Source: Chitinophagaceae bacterium (GTDB lineage: Bacteria; Bacteroidota; Bacteroidia; Chitinophagales; Chitinophagaceae). Taken from it: DNA of 64,000 nucleotides. Below, piece by piece: positions 1 through 9,589 of the stretch. Within the stretch, counting starts at the first letter, position 1. Each line of letters starts with the position of its first letter. The DNA lies in contig JADBXR010000002.1 in the NCBI GenBank assembly GCA_020403425.1, forward strand, positions 930,001 through 994,000. The letters are read 5' to 3'. The notes under the pieces were generated by a model. That model ran no database searches, was not told the DNA's origin, and worked only from the letters and a program-made list of their open reading frames with translations. The position numbers and the translations under genes are program-made.

Positions 1-1
1 G

Positions 2-379
2 ATCGCCATGGTGGCCGGATTTACCATGCTCACCGAATTAAAGAACAACCCCTCGATCTATAGCGAACTCGAAGAGAAGACCGCTTACCTGCACAAAGGA
101 CTGGACACCGTACTCAAGAACTCCGGTACCCCCTATGTGATCAACCGTCTGGGTTCTATGATCAGCGTGCATTTCAGCGATCACCCGGTCACTGATTTTG
201 CAACTGCCGCATCAGCCAACAACGAACTCTTCAAAAAATATTTTCATGCTATGCTGCAACGCGGCATCTATCTGCCACCTTCCGCTTTTGAAAGCTGGTT
301 CCTGAACAATGCCTTGTCCTATGCCGATCTTGATAAGACCATTCAGGCAACCGAAGAAAGTTTGAAGGAGATCTTATGA
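2..379 (+). CDS. hemL: Glutamate-1-semialdehyde 2,1-aminomutase, C-terminal part
   Basis: This is the last ~125 residues of a PLP enzyme that turns glutamate-1-semialdehyde into 5-aminolevulinate in the C5 route to heme. The frame is open to the left edge (codons begin at base 2), so the start and the PLP lysine lie outside the window. The segment fits the small C-terminal domain of the family: it enters with MVAGFTML, carries RGIYLPPSAFESWF near the end and finishes with a short helix ending in KEIL and TGA. A heptad inverted-repeat element follows directly after the stop. The assignment rests on family resemblance of this tail only. Other class III aminotransferases are possible but fit less well. 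Confidence 0.85.
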   Translation: MAMVAGFTMLTELKNNPSIYSELEEKTAYLHKGLDTVLKNSGTPYVINRLGSMISVHFSDHPVTDFATAASANNELFKKYFHAMLQRGIYLPPSAFESWFLNNALSYADLDKTIQATEESLKEIL

Positions 380-457
380 ATCGTTGATCGTCAGTCGTGA
401 ATCGTGAGTATATACACGACCCAGATACAACTCACGACTGACGATTCACGGCTCACG
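379..457. repeat. Heptad inverted repeat between hemL and ldhA
   Basis: The left arm is built of 7-bp units (AATCGTT, GATCGTC, AGTCGTG, AATCGTG, AGT) at 379-409. The right arm has the complementary type of unit (ACTCACG, ACTGACG, ATTCACG, GCTCACG) at 430-457. The arms can pair in several registers and could form a hairpin in the hemL transcript. No T-run follows, so it is not a standard terminator. Similar 7-bp arrays of other sequence occur elsewhere in this window. Confidence 0.7.
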
Positions 458-498
458 ACCTACGGCGTTTCCCCAAGCCTACGTATCTTTAGCGCATT

Positions 499-1494
499 AT
501 GAAAATCATCTTCTTCTCCGCGCAACCGTACGATAAGGATTTCTTTAACAGCCATAATACCGACTTCGGTTTTGATCTGGTGTATCATAAATCGCAGCTG
601 AATGAACAAACCGTTGGACTGGTTGATCATGCCGAAGCGGTATGTGTTTTTGTGAACGATAAAGTGACCGCATTGGTATGCCGGCAACTGGCCGATAAAG
701 GCGTAAAGATCATCGCACTGCGCTGTGCGGGTTTCAACAATGTAGACCTGGAAGCGGCCAAAGCACTGAGTATCAAAGTCTGCAGGGTGCCGGCCTACTC
801 GCCCGAAGCGGTGGCGGAACATGCTTTGGCGTTGATCATGACGCTGAACCGCAAAACCCACAAAGCCTATAACCGGGTAAGGGAACAGAATTTTTCACTG
901 AATGGCTTACTGGGTTTTAACCTGCATGGAAAGACCATTGGGGTGATCGGCACCGGTAATATCGGGAAAGCCTTCTGCCGGATGATGCTGGGCCTGGGTT
1001 GCCAGGTAAAAGCCTTTGATGTGATCGCCAATACGGAACTGGAAGCCATTGGCGTTACCTATCATCCGCTGTCAGATGTATTGAACACGGATATCGTTTC
1101 ACTGCACTGCCCGCTGAACGAACAGACCAGGTACCTGATCAATACAACCACTATCGGAATGATGAAACCGGGTGCCATGCTGATCAATACCAGCCGGGGT
1201 GGACTGATCGATACCAAGGCCGCCATCCAGGGGCTCAAATCTGGCCAGATCGGCTACTTAGGCATTGATGTGTACGAACAGGAGGAACACCTGTTTTTCC
1301 GTGATCTGAGCGGAACTGTGATACAGGACGATGAAATCCAACGCTTAATGAGTTTTCCCAATGTGCTGATCACCGCCCACCAGGCCTTTTTCACCGATGA
1401 AGCCCTGTCCCAGATCGCTACAACAACGTTAAATAATGTGGATCAGTTATTAAAAAATGGTAATTTGACCAGCCGGGCAGCGTTATTAGTATAA
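499..1494 (+). CDS. ldhA: D-lactate dehydrogenase / D-2-hydroxyacid dehydrogenase
   Basis: This is a cytoplasmic NADH-dependent enzyme of the D-isomer 2-hydroxyacid dehydrogenase family, predicted to reduce pyruvate to D-lactate. Its 331 residues match the LdhA subgroup length. The Rossmann motif GTGNIG is at residues 151-156. The catalytic trio is visible as R233 (TSRGG), E262 (DVYEQEE) and H294 (TAHQAFF). The HLFFRD stretch after the glutamate is typical of LdhA-like rather than SerA- or PdxB-like members. The gene stands alone, 119 bp after hemL and 31 bp before a lipoprotein gene on the same strand. Substrate preference (pyruvate or another 2-oxoacid) cannot be fixed from sequence. Confidence 0.9.
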   Translation: MKIIFFSAQPYDKDFFNSHNTDFGFDLVYHKSQLNEQTVGLVDHAEAVCVFVNDKVTALVCRQLADKGVKIIALRCAGFNNVDLEAAKALSIKVCRVPAYSPEAVAEHALALIMTLNRKTHKAYNRVREQNFSLNGLLGFNLHGKTIGVIGTGNIGKAFCRMMLGLGCQVKAFDVIANTELEAIGVTYHPLSDVLNTDIVSLHCPLNEQTRYLINTTTIGMMKPGAMLINTSRGGLIDTKAAIQGLKSGQIGYLGIDVYEQEEHLFFRDLSGTVIQDDEIQRLMSFPNVLITAHQAFFTDEALSQIATTTLNNVDQLLKNGNLTSRAALLV

Positions 1495-1525
1495 ATTTTA
1501 TCTGATATTCGTATACAGCCAGTAA

Positions 1526-2581
1526 ATGCAAAAACCAACCATGATCAAATTAACCCTTCGACTCAGTGTAATCCTCGCTGTGTTCTTTGCCTTCCAGGCA
1601 TGTAAGAAAGAATACAGCGTGGAAAAAGGAGGATTCAATGGTACTGCCCAGGGAGAGCTGGTGGATTCACTGGGAAACTGTAAATCTTCCGAAGTACAGG
1701 GGGATTATAAAGTGGACACTCCACTGATAGCCACTTATAACTACGTGAACATCAACGTAAACTTTACTGCACAGGGAAAATACAAGATCTATTCCGATAC
1801 AGTGAACGGTATGTGGTTCATCGATTCCGGTTTTGCCGTAAGCACCGGCCCCGCCGTGATCAAACTGAAAGGGTATGGTACACCTATACTGCCCAAGACC
1901 ACCGATTTCGTGCTGATCTTCAACAACAATATCTGTAGTTTCTCCGTTCCGGTATCGGGCAGCGGCTCTGGTAGCGGCAGCGGTACAAGGGGGGATTATT
2001 TCCCCACCACAGAAGGTTCCAGCTGGGTATACCAATACATACCCAAACTCGGCAATATCGACACATTTACCGTAAGGGTGGTACCTGGTCAGATCGTGCG
2101 CGATACCCTCAGCTATTCACAGTTCGCCACCAGGCTGCAGGACACTTTCTATTTTGCCAAGGACGGTAAAGGAACCTATTATGCGTTGAGCACCGTTGAT
2201 TTCGATTATACGCTGATCTTCGACACCATACCGAATTCATTTATCAGCTACCCTTTCCTGAAAGAAAGCGCCAATGTTGGCGAAAGCTGGTCTTCTACCC
2301 CACAGCCAGGTTACTGGACAAATGGTGTTAGGGGAACAGCCAAAGCGGTATTCACCATCATCACCAAAAACACGGCCCCCTATACGATCGGCGGTAAGCA
2401 GTACTCCAACGTCATCAATGTAAAACGGGAGATCCAGTTCCTGCCCGATAATGGTACCAGTTATCAAACCATTTTTTCGGGCAACAGCTTTTATGCCAAA
2501 GGATACGGATTGATAGACCAGGTCTTCAATACCACACCGGTACAAAGCCTGTCATTGTATGGTGTACCCGTGATCAAGTAA
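1526..2581 (+). CDS. Surface lipoprotein of unknown function with Gly-Ser linker
   Basis: A 351-residue predicted lipoprotein. The signal peptide begins MIKLTLRL (a second Met at 1541 may be the true start) and ends in a lipobox-like FAFQAC followed by KKE. Around residues 145-156 there is a Gly-Ser linker (GSGSGSGSGSGT) that separates an N-terminal ~120-residue domain from a C-terminal ~190-residue domain rich in Tyr, Thr and beta-type alternation. This suggests two all-beta modules joined by a flexible tether on the cell surface. I do not recognise a named family. It lies between ldhA and a bidirectional terminator shared with lspA, which runs toward it. Confidence 0.75.
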   Translation: MQKPTMIKLTLRLSVILAVFFAFQACKKEYSVEKGGFNGTAQGELVDSLGNCKSSEVQGDYKVDTPLIATYNYVNINVNFTAQGKYKIYSDTVNGMWFIDSGFAVSTGPAVIKLKGYGTPILPKTTDFVLIFNNNICSFSVPVSGSGSGSGSGTRGDYFPTTEGSSWVYQYIPKLGNIDTFTVRVVPGQIVRDTLSYSQFATRLQDTFYFAKDGKGTYYALSTVDFDYTLIFDTIPNSFISYPFLKESANVGESWSSTPQPGYWTNGVRGTAKAVFTIITKNTAPYTIGGKQYSNVINVKREIQFLPDNGTSYQTIFSGNSFYAKGYGLIDQVFNTTPVQSLSLYGVPVIK

Positions 2582-2600
2582 GCTATCTTACTGATAATAT

Positions 2601-2631
2601 AAAAGCCCCGACACATAGTATCGGGGCTTTT
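2601..2631. terminator. Bidirectional Rho-independent terminator
   Basis: A perfect 11-bp stem (AAAAGCCCCGA / TCGGGGCTTTT) with a 9-nt loop sits between the converging lipoprotein gene and lspA. The A-run on one side and the T-run on the other let it serve both strands. Confidence 0.85.
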
Positions 2632-2650
2632 GTATGTATCCTACCTTCTT

Positions 2651-3328
2651 TTAGAATATCTGTGTCTTGTCATTCACCACACTATCTGTTTCAATGGTGT
2701 GATGTTGCAGCTCTTCGTGTTTTTTAAAGAAACGGTTCTGGAAGACCAGGATCGCAATCACACCGGCAGAAATAGACGCATCGGCCAGGTTGAATACAGG
2801 GCGGAAGAACTCGAACTCATCACCACCTACCCAGGGTATCCACGAGGGAAAATGAGCATTGGTAATAATGGGGAAGTAGAACATATCCACCACTTTACCG
2901 TGCAGGAAACTGGCATAACCACCCCCCGGAGGGAAAAAGCGGGCCACATTCTGTGAGAAAGGATTGCTTTGCTCAAAGATGAGTCCGTAAAACAGGCTAT
3001 CGATGAGGTTACCCAGTGCCCCTGCATAGATCAATGCGGCACAAACGATAAATCCCCGATGGTATTTTTTACGGATGAAATCCCGTAGCAGGAAGCTACC
3101 CCAGATCACGGCCACCAGCCTGAACAGGGTAAGAATGATCTTACCAAAATCGCCGCCGAATTTCCAGCCCCAGGCCATCCCCTCATTCTCTACAAAATGC
3201 AGGCGGAACCAGTTGCCGATCACATGATGCTCTTCTCCGGCATAATAATTCAGTTTGATATAGAACTTCAGCGCCTGGTCGGCAAAAATGATCAGCAGAA
3301 TAAGAAATACGATTTGTCTGGCTTTCAC
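2651..3328 (-). CDS. lspA: Lipoprotein signal peptidase (signal peptidase II)
   Basis: An inner-membrane aspartyl protease that removes signal peptides from prolipoproteins after lipidation. Four hydrophobic segments are visible. The catalytic aspartates are D110 (GNLID) and D183 (FNLAD), both in the expected family motifs. At 225 residues it is longer than the ~165 of proteobacterial LspA; the extra length is a periplasmic insert near residues 115-145 and a polar C-terminal tail, which I recall as common in Bacteroidota. The many lipoproteins in this window are its likely clients. It lies downstream of murF-alr on the same strand with a 111-bp gap. Confidence 0.95.
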   Translation of the reverse strand: MKARQIVFLILLIIFADQALKFYIKLNYYAGEEHHVIGNWFRLHFVENEGMAWGWKFGGDFGKIILTLFRLVAVIWGSFLLRDFIRKKYHRGFIVCAALIYAGALGNLIDSLFYGLIFEQSNPFSQNVARFFPPGGGYASFLHGKVVDMFYFPIITNAHFPSWIPWVGGDEFEFFRPVFNLADASISAGVIAILVFQNRFFKKHEELQHHTIETDSVVNDKTQIF

Positions 3329-3439
3329 TGCATGTTTTTTATGGTGGGCAAAGATAGGGCTTTGTATTATTTGGGGATTTGAACGCCGTTGATTTGGGAT
3401 TTTCTTACAACTTATGGTTTTTATCCGATACTGCCCCGC

Positions 3440-5935
3440 TCACTCTTCCAGGTATATCCGTTTAACCCGCTGGCTGATGCCTGTCATGATCTCGTAAGCT
3501 ATGGTATCGGCCCATTTGGCCAGTTGCTGTACCGGCAGGTGTTTGCCAAACAGTTCCACCTCCATGCCCTCTTTCACACCCGGAATATCGGTTATATCCA
3601 CCATGGTCATATCCATACAAACATTCCCGACCACAGGGGCCAATTGGCCATTCACATATACGCTGGCCTTACCGTTACCGAGTTCCCTGCCAAAACCATC
3701 GGCGTAACCGATGCGGATGGTCGCTATCAGGCTATCGCGTTCTACCACTCCTTTCCGGTTATACCCTACACTATCCCCTTTTTTCACTTTCCGGATCTGC
3801 GCGATCGTGGACCGAAGGGTAGCCACTGTCTGAAGGTTCAATTGTTCTCCACCTGTACTGTCTACCCCATATAGACCAATGCCCAGCCGAACCATATCGA
3901 ACTGGTATTCAGGATGGCGGAAAATAGCGGCCGTATTGGCAATATGCCGGATAAAATGGTAACCCAGCCGTTGCTGCAGTACCTCACAGGCATTTACAAA
4001 ACCTGCTACCTGCGTTTGTGTAAATCCATCATACAGGGCTGCTTCACTACCTACCAGGTGGCTGAATACCGATTTTACGGCCATGGTCTGGCGTGTATGC
4101 AACCATTCAGCCAACGCTTCTGCTTCTTCCACTTCAAAACCCAGGCGGTTCATGCCGGTGTTGAATTTGATGTGGACAGGGAACTGTTGTATACCCTGTT
4201 GATCGAGATAATGATGAAAAGCATGATAAATAGGGAATGAATAGATCTCCGGTTCAAGATCATGCGTCACCAGTGAATCAAAACCGGCAGTATCCACATT
4301 CATCACCATGATGGGAAGGCTGATACCGGCATTGCGCAATTCCACCCCTTCATCGGCATAGGCCACTGCCAGATAATCCACTTTATGAAACTGCAGTATC
4401 CGTGCCACTTCCACACTACCGCTGCCATAACTGAACGCTTTTACCATGGCCATGAGTTTGGTTGAGGGCCTCAGCTGCTGCTGGTACTGCCGCAGATTAT
4501 GTCCCATGGCCGTAAGGTTGATCTCCATCACCGTCTGGTGCACTTTCTGTTCCAGCCAGGTCGAAATCCGTTCAAATGCAAAAATGCGGGCGCCTTTCAG
4601 CAAAATATATTCGTTCAGGAAATCATGCGTGGTGACCTGTTGCAGGAAGGCTTCGGTAGAAGGATAGAAAGCCAGTTTTTCGAGTGAACCAGATACAGCG
4701 AAAACATGCTGGTACCGCATAATGGACGGACCGATCCCGATCAGCCTTTGTATACCGCGGACCGCCAACTGTGCCGCAATATCCCGGTACAACGCTTCTT
4801 CGTATTGACCGGACTGCAGGATATCCGAGAGTATCAGCGTAGTTCGATGACTGCCCGCCTGCTGTTGCAGGTGATCGATGGCAAGATCAAGGGAGGACAG
4901 GTCGTTGCTGTAACTATCATTTAGCAGATAACAGTTGTTGATGGCTTTTTTCAGCTGCATCCGCATATCTACAGGTTCCAACAGCAACATTCTTTCCCGT
5001 ATCACAGCTGCCGGATACTGCATCTGCAGCAATACGGACCAGCAGGTGATCGCATTATCGATTGAAGCCCTGTCCGTGAAGGGGATCGTGATGTCAATGG
5101 TTTCACCTTGATATGCAGCGCTGATGCGCGTGGCAGTTTCCGTTCTCTCTTCTGAAACAACAGAAAGTCGGGCAGCTGATTCGCGGCTCCAGGAAAAAAA
5201 GTCCCGGGCACCGGCGAACAGGTTTGTATCCTTGCCATCCGGTTCAAGTTGGTTCTGCAAAGCTTCCCGGCCAAATACGAGTGAATGGCTGTTACGGAAC
5301 AAAACCGCTTTTTCCAGGGCCTTTTGCCGCATGCTTTCAAAACCTTCGTTATGCGCGTCTGCCAGGTTGGTAAATACACCCGCCGTGGGCTGTATGATCT
5401 TTTCCAGGCGCTGCATTTCATTACGGGTAGAGATACCGGCTTCAAAGATCGCCAGTGTGTGCTGTTCGTTCAATTGCCAGACACTCAACGGTACACCCAC
5501 CTGTGAATTATAACTGCGCGGGCTTCGCGCAATCACAAAATCTTTTTGCAGCAGCTGGTATAACCATTCTTTTACGATGGTCTTGCCATTACTACCCGTG
5601 ATCCCGATCACCGGTATCGAAAAACGGCTGCGATGATGAGCGGTCAGCCGCTGAAGTGCTTCCAGTACATCGGGCACTGCTAAAAAAACTGCTCCAGCCA
5701 GATCTTCCGGAGGGGTGTACCCTTTTCGCACCACAAAATGCCTGACCCCACGTTCATAGACTTCTTTGATGAATTGGTGTCCATCTCGTCTGGGTCCGCT
5801 GATGGCAAAAAAAAGTGAGGTTTCAGGAAATACGATCTTACGACTGTCGATAAGCAGGTATTCTATGACAGTATCCACCTGTATAGCTGCTGCTGACTGC
5901 AGGATATGTGCAATATCTCGTATGCGGTATGTCAA
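3440..5935 (-). CDS. murF-alr: Fused UDP-MurNAc-tripeptide:D-Ala-D-Ala ligase and alanine racemase
   Basis: An 831-residue fusion of two peptidoglycan enzymes. The N-terminal ~460 residues are MurF, with the ATP-binding loop GITGSNGKT at residues 111-119 and the Mur ligase central and C-terminal domains. The remaining ~370 residues are a PLP-dependent alanine racemase, starting near MEINLTAMGHNL. Its PLP lysine is in MVKAFSYG (about residue 500) and a catalytic tyrosine region is in VGYNRKG. Alr makes the D-alanine and MurF uses the D-Ala-D-Ala dipeptide, so the fusion links supply and use. The same fusion is known from Bacteroidota. It follows terC by 15 bp on the same strand and probably shares its transcript. 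Confidence 0.95.
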   Translation of the reverse strand: MTYRIRDIAHILQSAAAIQVDTVIEYLLIDSRKIVFPETSLFFAISGPRRDGHQFIKEVYERGVRHFVVRKGYTPPEDLAGAVFLAVPDVLEALQRLTAHHRSRFSIPVIGITGSNGKTIVKEWLYQLLQKDFVIARSPRSYNSQVGVPLSVWQLNEQHTLAIFEAGISTRNEMQRLEKIIQPTAGVFTNLADAHNEGFESMRQKALEKAVLFRNSHSLVFGREALQNQLEPDGKDTNLFAGARDFFSWSRESAARLSVVSEERTETATRISAAYQGETIDITIPFTDRASIDNAITCWSVLLQMQYPAAVIRERMLLLEPVDMRMQLKKAINNCYLLNDSYSNDLSSLDLAIDHLQQQAGSHRTTLILSDILQSGQYEEALYRDIAAQLAVRGIQRLIGIGPSIMRYQHVFAVSGSLEKLAFYPSTEAFLQQVTTHDFLNEYILLKGARIFAFERISTWLEQKVHQTVMEINLTAMGHNLRQYQQQLRPSTKLMAMVKAFSYGSGSVEVARILQFHKVDYLAVAYADEGVELRNAGISLPIMVMNVDTAGFDSLVTHDLEPEIYSFPIYHAFHHYLDQQGIQQFPVHIKFNTGMNRLGFEVEEAEALAEWLHTRQTMAVKSVFSHLVGSEAALYDGFTQTQVAGFVNACEVLQQRLGYHFIRHIANTAAIFRHPEYQFDMVRLGIGLYGVDSTGGEQLNLQTVATLRSTIAQIRKVKKGDSVGYNRKGVVERDSLIATIRIGYADGFGRELGNGKASVYVNGQLAPVVGNVCMDMTMVDITDIPGVKEGMEVELFGKHLPVQQLAKWADTIAYEIMTGISQRVKRIYLEE

Positions 5936-5950
5936 GTAGTTCAGTTAAGG

Positions 5951-6967
5951 TTAGAGAGAACCATCGTCCACATCTTTTGGTACACCTTTTTTATTCATGA
6001 ACATAGAATAAAATATGGAACCGGAGATACAGAGCATGATCACGCCCAGGGACAGGAATACCTGTGTGGATTTAGGCATCCACTCGTTCAGGTAATGTTC
6101 GCCCAGCATCTTTGCACCAATGAACACCAGCACAATGGCGATACCCTGCTGCAGGTAATCGAATTTGGTTACGGCACCTCTGAGTAAGAAGAAAAGAGAG
6201 CGTAGGCCCAATACGGCGAAGATATTTGACGTGTATATCACCAACGGGTCCTTGGATATCCCCATTACTGCGGGGATGGAATCGAGTGCAAATACCAGAT
6301 CAATGGCCGCCAGCAATACCACTACAACGAACAGTGAGGTATACACCGGCCTGCCGTTCTCGCGCATCACATATTTTCCATCACCATCATGGTTTACCAG
6401 TGGGAGGAACTTTTTCAGGAAGCGGTACACTTTGGAATCATGCGGATCGAATTCTTCATCCTCATTACTCGTGAACATCTTATAGCCTGTATATACCAGG
6501 AATACACCAAAGATGTATAGTATCCAGGAGAATTTGGCCACCAGCACCACTCCAACCGTGATGAAAATGATCCGGAAGAGGATAGCCATCAGTATGCCCA
6601 CCAGCAATACACGGGGATAATGTTTCTCTTTCACACCGAAAGAGGTAAAAATGAGAATGAACACAAAAATATTATCAATGCTCAGGCTCCATTCCATCAG
6701 GTAAGCGCTCAGGAATTCCAGCGCCAGTTGTGAACCTGTTGCAGTACTGGCTACTCCATTAGATACAGTTTCGGCCGCCAGTGACGGACCTTCGATCCAC
6801 ATGAACACAAAAAATACCAATGCCAGGCCTACCCAAAATGCAGTCTGATAAAAAGCCTGTTTGATGGTAACGGTCTTGTTCTTTTTACTGAGCAATCCCA
6901 GATCGAAGACCAGGGCAATGACCAATACTATGGCAAAAACTAAATAAACAAGTTGGTGGGTAGACAT
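5951..6967 (-). CDS. TerC/Alx family integral membrane protein
   Basis: A 338-residue polytopic inner-membrane protein with about nine hydrophobic segments. Family signatures are present: EWSLSIDNIFV in one helix and FALDSIPAV in another, with the paired acidic residues thought to handle Mn2+ or other metal ions. Family members such as Alx and TerC are linked to manganese export, pH stress or tellurite resistance. In Bacteroidota recent work on related proteins points to metal loading of exported proteins; which applies here is open. It sits between gldG and murF-alr on one strand. I saw no yybP-ykoY riboswitch upstream: the 44-bp gap is too short. Confidence 0.9.
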   Translation of the reverse strand: MSTHQLVYLVFAIVLVIALVFDLGLLSKKNKTVTIKQAFYQTAFWVGLALVFFVFMWIEGPSLAAETVSNGVASTATGSQLALEFLSAYLMEWSLSIDNIFVFILIFTSFGVKEKHYPRVLLVGILMAILFRIIFITVGVVLVAKFSWILYIFGVFLVYTGYKMFTSNEDEEFDPHDSKVYRFLKKFLPLVNHDGDGKYVMRENGRPVYTSLFVVVVLLAAIDLVFALDSIPAVMGISKDPLVIYTSNIFAVLGLRSLFFLLRGAVTKFDYLQQGIAIVLVFIGAKMLGEHYLNEWMPKSTQVFLSLGVIMLCISGSIFYSMFMNKKGVPKDVDDGSL

Positions 6968-7011
6968 GCAGCAGGTTTAATATGTAAATATAATCAGACT
7001 GGCAGGATAAA

Positions 7012-8760
7012 TCAGGCCTGGTATTTGTTTTTCCTTTGCCATTGGAAGAAAACACCGAACAGTATGATCAACAAAATAGGCAATACAATGTTCACCAGCT
7101 GCCAAAACCCTCTTTGCGCTTCTACTTTGGTCTTATCCAGCAGACGCAACACAAAATCCTTGTTACGGCTTTCATACAGCTTATTCCGGCTGACCAGGTA
7201 ATCGATGGAATTCAGGAAGAACTCACGGTTCGCAAAACGATAGTTTTCCAGGGGCAATAATCCCATGGGCAACGGACCTGCCGTTTGGCTGATGGCATTG
7301 GTCACGATATCGGCATCGGCCACCACGATCTGTTTGCTTTCCTTATTCCCCTGCGCCTGGTAAGGTCTGCCAGTGACACGCTGCACAGAATCCATCACCT
7401 GCTGGCTGATGCGGTTACTGTATAAAGAACTGAATTTGCCTTCGAGCAGAACGGCCACCGGAACATAGCTTTTATTGAACGACAGAAGATCCTCATCGCT
7501 TTTGACGCTGTTGATAGAAACGATGGCCGGCGAACTGATGCGCCGGCTGTTGGTATCACTGGTCAGCAGTATGGTCTTTGTAATGCCAGGAGCTTTCACT
7601 GTATCTATGCTGGAAGGGAAAATAGGCAATACCCGCTCCAGGTTCTTGCTGATGGGATTATCGCCATGCGCAGAAAGGAAGGGATAATAGGGCCAGGGAA
7701 CCCGTTGCATTTTCGGACTGCCATCTGTATTCTGCCCTATCACAATGGGGATCTTGGAACAGTTCAGGTCCTGCAGCAGATCGGGATTGATGCGAACGCC
7801 ATATTTGAACAGGATATCGTCGATATCCAAGCCTCTGTCGAATGCCGTGTATTCTGCATGGCTCCGCATAAGGCTGTCCAGTTCTGCATGCAGTTTATCA
7901 ATCAGCCAGATGATCTTACCACCATTCATCACATACTGGTCCAGTTTCAGCTTATCTTCCTCGGTGAAGGGTTGTGTTGGTTTTACGATCATCAACGCAT
8001 CGATGATGGCAGGATCGGGATACCCTTTTTTGATATCGAATACAGCCAGGCGGTATTCGTTACGCAGGCTTTCACCCAGGTCATTGACCTTAAAATCAAT
8101 GGGCTCCCCATTACCCACCAGATAAGCAACGGTGGGAACATATTTACGCGTGAGTTTGTCGATGGCATCGGCGAACTTGAATTCGAGCAGGGCTTCAGCA
8201 GCATTGCGTGTGGCTTCCACATCTTCCTGCGGACTATTATCGTTCACCACATTGAACTGCTTAAAGATCTTACGGCTGCTGCGAAGATCCACAGCAATGG
8301 GTCTCTGTCCTTTACGAAAAGTCACCAGTGCAGAAGGTATGATCAGTTGGTTGGTTTCTTTTTCGGATTGAATGGTCTCGGTTTTTTCAAATACCACGCC
8401 CAATCGAGAAAGGCTGTCGTACAAGGCTACTTTGGCCGTATCATTCGTAATATCTTCTCCCGGTTTTTCAAAACTTACCTGTACCCGATTACCGGACAGG
8501 GAACGGAACTCATCCAAAAGGTCCCTTGTGGCAATGCTCAGTTTTTTATAATCGGCAGGCAGGTCGCCGGTCAGGAATACTTTGACCGTGATCACGCTAT
8601 CCATATCCTGTAACAGGGTTCTGGTGGCAGGCGTTACACTATATCTTTTTTCTGCGGTGAGATCCACACGATAAAAAAACAGGGTCGACAGGTACACCAA
8701 TGCCACAAAAGCGGCTATGAGCCCCCATACACCATACTTATGTTTTCCTATTGTATTCAT
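7012..8760 (-). CDS. gldG: Gliding-motility ABC transporter auxiliary protein GldG
   Basis: GldG, about 582 residues, the auxiliary component that works with GldF (permease) and GldA (ATPase) in an ABC complex required for gliding in Flavobacterium johnsoniae. There is an N-terminal membrane segment (GLIAAFVALVYLSTLFF), a large periplasmic ABC_transp_aux-type domain, and a C-terminal membrane segment (VNIVLPILLIILFGVFF). Two starts are possible: ATG at 8772, which overlaps the gldF stop as ATGA, or the Met used here. The overlap argues for translational coupling with gldF. gldA is not in the window. Presence of gldFG does not prove gliding, since the genes also occur in non-gliding Bacteroidota. 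Confidence 0.9.
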   Translation of the reverse strand: MNTIGKHKYGVWGLIAAFVALVYLSTLFFYRVDLTAEKRYSVTPATRTLLQDMDSVITVKVFLTGDLPADYKKLSIATRDLLDEFRSLSGNRVQVSFEKPGEDITNDTAKVALYDSLSRLGVVFEKTETIQSEKETNQLIIPSALVTFRKGQRPIAVDLRSSRKIFKQFNVVNDNSPQEDVEATRNAAEALLEFKFADAIDKLTRKYVPTVAYLVGNGEPIDFKVNDLGESLRNEYRLAVFDIKKGYPDPAIIDALMIVKPTQPFTEEDKLKLDQYVMNGGKIIWLIDKLHAELDSLMRSHAEYTAFDRGLDIDDILFKYGVRINPDLLQDLNCSKIPIVIGQNTDGSPKMQRVPWPYYPFLSAHGDNPISKNLERVLPIFPSSIDTVKAPGITKTILLTSDTNSRRISSPAIVSINSVKSDEDLLSFNKSYVPVAVLLEGKFSSLYSNRISQQVMDSVQRVTGRPYQAQGNKESKQIVVADADIVTNAISQTAGPLPMGLLPLENYRFANREFFLNSIDYLVSRNKLYESRNKDFVLRLLDKTKVEAQRGFWQLVNIVLPILLIILFGVFFQWQRKNKYQA

Positions 8761-8768
8761 GGATGCGT

Positions 8769-9491
8769 TCATCGTTTAAGGAGGTTTCTTTGTGTGATGA
8801 ACATGGCCAGGAAGATGATGCCGACAAAGTAGACAAGGTCACGGCTGTCGATCACGCCGCGACTGATACTCCGGTAATGGAAATTGATACCCAGCATTTC
8901 GATATAATAATCCGGTCCCGCCTTGAATACCGGCAATTTGCTGATGGCATCGAACCCATTGTATAAGGCAAAACAAAGAAAAGCTGCAGCAATGAACGCC
9001 ACTACGGTATTGTTGGTATAACTGCTGGTACAGATCCCAATGGCTGTGAATACCGCACCCAGAAAAACAAGGCCCAAATAACTGCCGGCAGTGGCTCCTG
9101 TATCGATACCTCCGGTAACGCTCAATTGCTGTACAGAAACCGCATAAATAAGCGTAGGTAACAGTGCCGTAACAACGATGATCAGCGAGCCGAAAAATTT
9201 ACCCCAAACGATCTGGGAAGCTGTTACAGGAAAGGTCTTCAGCAGTTCAAAGGTGCCGGTCTTGTATTCATCCGCCAGGCTACGCATGGTGATGGTAGGT
9301 ACCAGAAAAAGCAGGATCCAGGGGGCGAGACTGAAAAAACTGCCCAGTGAAGCATACCCAAAATCGAGAATACTGGTATCGGGGAACACAAAAAGGAACA
9401 AACCATTGAGCAACAGAAAAACAACCAGTGCTATGTAGCCGGTTAGGCTGCTGAAAAACTGTTGCCATTCTTTTTTGCAGATCATCCACAT
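8769..9491 (-). CDS. gldF: Gliding-motility ABC transporter permease GldF
   Basis: A 240-residue permease with six hydrophobic helices. It begins MWMICKKEWQQFFSS, the typical cytoplasmic lead of GldF/ABC-2 permeases. The segment LADEYKTGTFELLKTFPV after the second helix is the characteristic ABC-2 coupling region. It forms the membrane channel of the GldA-GldF-GldG complex. It is the first gene of a probable minus-strand operon gldF-gldG-terC-murF/alr and overlaps gldG by 4 bp. The upstream 98-bp gap separates it from a divergent small proline-rich gene and should hold its promoter; I could not pick out a convincing box. Confidence 0.92.
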   Translation of the reverse strand: MWMICKKEWQQFFSSLTGYIALVVFLLLNGLFLFVFPDTSILDFGYASLGSFFSLAPWILLFLVPTITMRSLADEYKTGTFELLKTFPVTASQIVWGKFFGSLIIVVTALLPTLIYAVSVQQLSVTGGIDTGATAGSYLGLVFLGAVFTAIGICTSSYTNNTVVAFIAAAFLCFALYNGFDAISKLPVFKAGPDYYIEMLGINFHYRSISRGVIDSRDLVYFVGIIFLAMFITQRNLLKR

Positions 9492-9589
9492 GGCTTCAAA
9501 ACTAAATGTTATTGGTCAATCACCCTATTCCGTCGATTATTTTACCCGCACTTTATGGATTTTCTCACATTTCGCATCCCAGTATAAAC

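Noticed and set aside
6968..7011. Possible manganese riboswitch before terC
   Set aside because: The gap to gldG is only 44 bp, too short for a yybP-ykoY element, and shows no matching structure.
7666..8613. A 315-codon plus-strand open frame inside gldG
   Set aside because: It lies antisense to a clear gldG gene, and its sequence has no family look or domain pattern. It arises from codon bias of the real gene.
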